DNA of 18,148 nucleotides, taken from Bacteroidota bacterium. Its GTDB lineage: Bacteria > Bacteroidota > Ignavibacteria > UBA10030. Shown here piece by piece: positions 14,518 through 18,148 of the stretch. Location: positions 1 to 18,148 of the forward strand of contig DMMN01000217.1 of NCBI GenBank assembly GCA_003453835.1, read 5' to 3'. The position numbers were made by a program, and so were the translations under genes. The notes under the pieces were generated by a model. That model ran no database searches. It saw only the letters and a program-made list of their open reading frames with translations, and was not told where the DNA came from. Position 1 is the first letter of the stretch, and every line of letters starts with the position of its first letter.

Positions 14518-15645
14518 TCACGATGTCACTACTTCAGTCAATGTGTTCTTCGACGGAACACAGCGGAAGCGTTTTTTCTTCTGCCCACCGAGCTTGTCTA
14601 TGTATCCGAGTATGAACTCGATGCTGTCGATCGTGGAACCGTTGTTTGTGCTGAACCTGATCCAGCCGGATTGACCGCCGTACAATGCATTGTTCGGACT
14701 CATTTCCGCCGCAACTCCTTGCGGGACTCTGAGCTTGAGACATTTCATGGGCCCGCCCTTGTTCGCGAAATGACATGTCACCGTCGAACCGCCTCCCACG
14801 TAATGCGTGAGGTGGATCTCCGGATTCACTTTGACGTGCTGGACCGGCGTGGTCTGTTGTTCCACCGACGGTACGGATTGACCTCCACTCAATTCGGACA
14901 CGCGTGCGTGGATATCAAACTGGGTGGTAAGTCCTTCTTGAACATGTTCCGGCGTTGTGAAGTTCGCTTCAGACGCATTCCCGGCGAAGACGTCAAGAAT
15001 CGAAGGACTGTATGTTTCGACGAGCTTGAATTTTACGGCAAGGAGGCCGTAACCAACGCCGAACATCAGTCCTCCGATATGTGCCCAATGCCCGACGCCG
15101 TCTTCGCTCCCCAGCGCCACCGCCGCAAAATCGAATATGTTCCAGTAGAGGATCATCCAGATCGCCTTGACCTGGAATCTTCCCGATCGCACGCCCATCA
15201 TCATCGGAAGCGCGAACCAATAGTAGTTGTGGATGCGATTGTACGGAAAGAGCACGAGCACCATTCCGACGATGCCGTTGATCGCACCGCTCGCGCCAAT
15301 TGCCGCATGCGCATCAGCGGAGAGGTGCGTTACTGCCGCGCAGATGCCCAGGATAAGGTACAGGAACGGATAACTGACATTCCCTACGGCCGCATTCACA
15401 GCGTTTCCGAACACCCAAAGAAACAGCATGTTCCCTAACAAATGGAAAATGTCTCCATGCAAAAACAGACTGCCGATAATCTGCGACGCATCCCAGTCAC
15501 GAAGCACGAAGTCCACCAGATCGTCGTACGACACGACGTCGAAGATCGGCAAAAAGAAGAAGATGGATGTCGCAGCAATGATGACGGAGTTCGCGATCGG
15601 ATACCTCGTGAACACCGTTTCCATTTTGTAGGGAACGAGGATCAT
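14518..15645 (-). CDS. rhomboid-family intramembrane serine protease with C-terminal extension
   Basis: The product is 375 residues from ATG 15645, with only a weak ribosome binding site. Residues 1-210 are a rhomboid membrane domain. The loop helix HGDIFHLLGNMLFLWVFGN lies at about 63-81, the catalytic serine is in GASGAINGIVG (Ser119), and the catalytic histidine is in HWAHIGGL (His189). Both catalytic residues are present. The remaining 165 residues are predicted to be soluble, with a Ser/Thr/Gln-rich linker (about 240-275) and a beta-rich part around HLTHYVGGGSTVTCHF, KCLKLRVPQGV and GWIRFSTNNGSTIDSIEF, ending in a basic stretch KKKRFRCVP. This tail is not a domain I recognise. Rhomboids cleave transmembrane substrates; the substrate here is unknown. 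It faces the metal-binding gene tail to tail and does not seem to belong to the copper cluster. Confidence 0.9.
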   Translation of the reverse strand: MILVPYKMETVFTRYPIANSVIIAATSIFFFLPIFDVVSYDDLVDFVLRDWDASQIIGSLFLHGDIFHLLGNMLFLWVFGNAVNAAVGNVSYPFLYLILGICAAVTHLSADAHAAIGASGAINGIVGMVLVLFPYNRIHNYYWFALPMMMGVRSGRFQVKAIWMILYWNIFDFAAVALGSEDGVGHWAHIGGLMFGVGYGLLAVKFKLVETYSPSILDVFAGNASEANFTTPEHVQEGLTTQFDIHARVSELSGGQSVPSVEQQTTPVQHVKVNPEIHLTHYVGGGSTVTCHFANKGGPMKCLKLRVPQGVAAEMSPNNALYGGQSGWIRFSTNNGSTIDSIEFILGYIDKLGGQKKKRFRCVPSKNTLTEVVTS

Positions 15646-15969
15646 CGGATGTCTCTACATGTGATGAAGGAACGGGCGGGGAGGTTACCGAACTCCTCCA
15701 TGCGGATGGCACAACGTCTTCACATCCCTCCAGGCGGGACAAACATGCCGCGATCGCGCCGAATAAGTCGGTTCTAATGGTTCCAGTGTGGACAATAATT
15801 TGCGGTCTGTCAACACCGACCGGGGATTCTTTCTGTCTCAACCGGTCCGCAATCATTTTTGAGAACAACCCCTCTTGTGATCCGCGACCTCCGTATTCTC
15901 TTGTAGTAACAAAAATCCCGGCTTAGGCCGGGATTGTGTGTCAACCATTCTCATAATTACGAACATCGC
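15646..15969. other. 324-base intergenic region
   Basis: The region between the rhomboid gene and the end of ccmF holds the hairpin terminator at 15908-15935 and about 260 bases of presumed rhomboid leader. A minus-strand TTGACA near 15807-15812 could be a -35 element, but no good -10 follows at the usual distance. The minus-strand frame open here has no recognisable protein features and runs out of frame into the rhomboid gene. Confidence 0.5.
15908..15935 (-). terminator. rho-independent terminator after ccmF
   Basis: A perfect 9-base-pair stem (arms 15914-15922 and 15927-15935, AATCCCGGC and GCCGGGATT) with a TTAG/CTAA loop is followed on the minus strand by a run of T residues (GGATTTTTG). 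It lies 35 bases past the ccmF stop, as expected for the transcript of that gene. Confidence 0.85.
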
Positions 15970-18148
15970 CTACACGTCTTCCTCCCCCTGATGCCTTAAA
16001 CCCGCTTCTTTGATTCGTCGCACAATTGTCAGCAGGAAACCCACTACAAGCGTCACAGTGCCTACCCAGACCAAATTGATGTAAGGCTTGACGCTTGCTT
16101 CAACAAGAAGGGTTTCTCCCTTCCGTGTCGCACCCGCTGCATCCGGAGGCAACTTCACCGCCACCTCCACTTTCGATTTGTCTCTGTCATCTCTGTCGGG
16201 TTTAACCTGGGCAATGCGAAGATCGATGGTTTTCCCGTCGGTCGTCTTGTACTGCACAGAGGGAAACTCCACTCCCTCCGGACCCTGCTTCATGACCAGC
16301 GTAATGTTTTCCTTTCCTTTTCCCTCTTCCACCCGAATGACCGCCCGTATCTCAAACCCCTTTCCTTCCAGCATCGCTCCTTTCTGGAAGTTGCTGAAAT
16401 CGAAATCCACGAAGGAAAGCGATAACGGTCCCACCGCCACATTCGAGCCTTTTGCCAGCTCGATCGTCTGTTCCTTCGTCTCGTCGGTCGCCTCTTCCAA
16501 GGAAAGCGGCGCCACATAGAAGTCCCGGCTAAGATAGTTGATCAAGTCGGGATGGCGCATCACGCTCTGAGTGAATTCGCTGAAATACATTACCGGCGCT
16601 ACTTCCCGCGATTTTCCATCTTTCTCGACTGCGACGACAAAGCCGAACTTGCCGTTCTCGACGGGTTTGTAGCCTTCGTAGGTCAATCGGTATCCCAGAG
16701 CTTCGACCGGTTTATCCTTCTCCAGCGATACCGTCCGCTTGCTGTCGTATCTTTCAGACGTCACGAACCCGATACACATGACGGCAATTCCGATGTGCGC
16801 GATTGCCCCTCCTGCAAACTTCGGGTTGCCGACATAGATCTCCTGCGCAACCTGTACGTTGGCCGCAAGCGAGAATCCCGAACAAAAAACGAAGAGGAGA
16901 ATGAGAGGTTCTTCCCAGCCCAACAAGAGCACGATTGTCGTGACCCCCACCCCGACTACGGCGGGGACGAGCAATCGACGCAGGAGCGACATGACGCGCG
17001 ACGACTTCCACCACAACAACTGGCCAAGTCCGGACAGTAATGTAATGACAATGCCCAGCGGCAGATTGGTCTTCACGTAATATTGGATGTCCACCGCGGA
17101 AGCCTTTCCCTTGGCGATCGAAGTGATGATTGGCGAAGACGTCCCCACGAGCACGAACAAAGCAACGAATGTCAGCGCGGAGGCGCCCAGGAACAGCGCA
17201 AAGTCCCTGGACAGAAGCGAGTGTTCCACCTGTACTTTCGGCATTTCGCGCATCCGGATAAAGAGAAGCCCGAACCCGATGCCTCCAAACAAGAGAATGA
17301 AAGCAAGCAGAAGCCAATAGACCCACATCCCCGGGTCGACGAACGAGTGGACCGACGTTTCACCCAAAATGCCGCTGCGCGTAAGGAATGTGCTGTAGAG
17401 GACGGTGATGAATGTAAGAAGGCTGAGGGCGAAATTCGTGCGAACAAACGAACCGCTCTTCCGTTGTGTCAGCGCTGTGTGGATGGACGCCACGCAAACG
17501 AGCCACGGAACGAGCGAAGAATTTTCGACCGGGTCCCAGCCCCAGAAGCCTCCCCAACCCAGCGTCTCATAAGCCCAATACCCTCCGAGAATAATCCCGG
17601 TGCCGAGTACCATGGCCCCAAACACCGACCACGGCGTCGAGACACGGATCCACGACGAATAGTCGCGCTTCCAGAGTCCTCCAATCGCCAGGGCATACGG
17701 GACTGCCATTGCCGAGAATCCCATGAACAGAATCTGCGGATGAATGACCATCCAATAGTTCTGCAGCAACGGGTTCAGTCCCTTTCCCTCAACCGGGAAT
17801 CTTGCCCATATCTGAGTCGCGGCGTCGAGAATCACCACATTGGCCATGCCCGGCGGAATCGGTCCGGTCTGGATGAGGTCGTTGGGAAACGTGTTCCAAA
17901 TAAGAGCAAATGGATTCTTGACGACCAACATCAACATGAGGAACGAAAGGATGAGCGAGTACACCGACATGACCTCGCTTTCATATCCTTTGCGCGATGT
18001 GTAGGTCATCAAGAAAACGCCGATCACGGAGGTGTACAAGGCCCAGAGCGTGAAACTCCCTTCCTGTCCTGCATACAATGTCGAGATAAGGAGCGAAAGC
18101 GGAAGGTCCGTCGAGCTGTAGTTCCAGACGTATGTGTATTGAAACTGA
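15970..18148 (-). CDS. ccmF: CcmF/NrfE-family cytochrome c haem lyase (N-terminus outside window)
   Basis: At least 725 codons are present and the frame stays open to the window edge; the TTG at 18078 is not the true start, because the upstream residues (LPLSLLISTLYAGQEGSF) continue the family pattern. The tryptophan-rich haem-handling motif GGFWGWDPVENSSLVPW is intact. The four histidines expected in CcmF can be placed: in VIHPQILFMG, in CVASIHTALTQ, in SVHSFVDPG, and in GAIAHIGIAV. About 14 membrane helices are expected. A large extra-cytoplasmic domain follows (YRLTYEGYKPVENGKFGF onward) and the protein ends in a last helix near LVWVGTVTLVVGFLLTIV. It ligates haem to apocytochrome c with CcmH-type partners in System I maturation. 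The C-terminal soluble domain, with DRDDRDKSK-type charged linkers, seems larger than in E. coli CcmF (647 residues). Confidence 0.93.
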   Translation of the reverse strand, partial: QFQYTYVWNYSSTDLPLSLLISTLYAGQEGSFTLWALYTSVIGVFLMTYTSRKGYESEVMSVYSLILSFLMLMLVVKNPFALIWNTFPNDLIQTGPIPPGMANVVILDAATQIWARFPVEGKGLNPLLQNYWMVIHPQILFMGFSAMAVPYALAIGGLWKRDYSSWIRVSTPWSVFGAMVLGTGIILGGYWAYETLGWGGFWGWDPVENSSLVPWLVCVASIHTALTQRKSGSFVRTNFALSLLTFITVLYSTFLTRSGILGETSVHSFVDPGMWVYWLLLAFILLFGGIGFGLLFIRMREMPKVQVEHSLLSRDFALFLGASALTFVALFVLVGTSSPIITSIAKGKASAVDIQYYVKTNLPLGIVITLLSGLGQLLWWKSSRVMSLLRRLLVPAVVGVGVTTIVLLLGWEEPLILLFVFCSGFSLAANVQVAQEIYVGNPKFAGGAIAHIGIAVMCIGFVTSERYDSKRTVSLEKDKPVEALGYRLTYEGYKPVENGKFGFVVAVEKDGKSREVAPVMYFSEFTQSVMRHPDLINYLSRDFYVAPLSLEEATDETKEQTIELAKGSNVAVGPLSLSFVDFDFSNFQKGAMLEGKGFEIRAVIRVEEGKGKENITLVMKQGPEGVEFPSVQYKTTDGKTIDLRIAQVKPDRDDRDKSKVEVAVKLPPDAAGATRKGETLLVEASVKPYINLVWVGTVTLVVGFLLTIVRRIKEAGLRHQGEEDV

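Noticed and set aside
14500..15438. A 312-codon plus-strand open frame opposite the rhomboid gene
   Set aside because: It is antisense to a well-supported protease with catalytic residues in place, and its own translation shows no family pattern.
1..18148. CRISPR arrays, tRNA or rRNA genes, insertion sequences
   Set aside because: No regularly spaced repeats, cloverleaf-like sequences, transposase signatures or paired terminal repeats were seen by eye.

Overview
The window is about 18 kb of bacterial DNA with moderate GC. It is dominated by one long minus-strand gene cluster, roughly 13474 down to 1, for copper/silver efflux across a two-membrane envelope. A Cus-type RND pump, many small lipoproteins with loose lipoboxes, a Cys/His-rich lead gene, a PII-like protein beside the pump and the rhomboid/CcmF neighbours suggest a Gram-negative of the Bacteroidota/Ignavibacteria/Chlorobi assemblage. 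That placement is an inference from gene content; there is no rRNA or other phylogenetic marker here.

Layout from right to left. 15970-18148 (minus) is a CcmF/NrfE-type cytochrome c haem lyase, cut by the window edge and closed by a hairpin terminator at 15908-15935. 14518-15645 (minus) is a rhomboid intramembrane protease with an unusual C-terminal extension. 13740-14412 (plus) holds the severed C-terminal tail of a foreign CusA-like pump, followed by an intact secreted Cys-rich heavy-metal-binding protein. This looks like the scar of a second, mostly deleted efflux operon. At 13547-13575 there is a sigma70-like minus-strand promoter whose -10 lies in a small inverted repeat. The copper cluster follows: Cys-rich membrane protein, cusC, cusB (with a C-terminal YHS domain), cusA, a Met/His-rich periplasmic protein, a DUF2231-like membrane protein, a Met/His-rich lipoprotein, a 46-residue lipoprotein and a free YHS protein.

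The left third (1-4300) is the unusual part. It contains two related copies of a sensory module. Each has a PII-like domain without the long T-loop, plus a two-TM periplasmic sensor with a juxtamembrane HAMP-like segment. In the copy at 3187-4227 the PII domain is fused in front of the membrane sensor and the protein ends right after the HAMP-like segment, with no kinase. In the other copy the PII domain is a free 96-residue protein (2826-3116, apparent ACG start), followed by a tiny lipoprotein and a complete histidine kinase (1084-2631). After the kinase come a YtkA/FixH-like lipoprotein and an SH3-like lipoprotein gene interrupted by an in-frame amber codon. No response regulator is visible; the gene starting at position 14 and leaving the window could be one, but this cannot be tested here.

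Working model: periplasmic and outer-membrane-anchored Met/His/Cys-rich proteins and YHS/HMBD domains bind Cu(I)/Ag(I) and pass it to CusCBA, while the duplicated PII/sensor-kinase module reports metal or envelope status.
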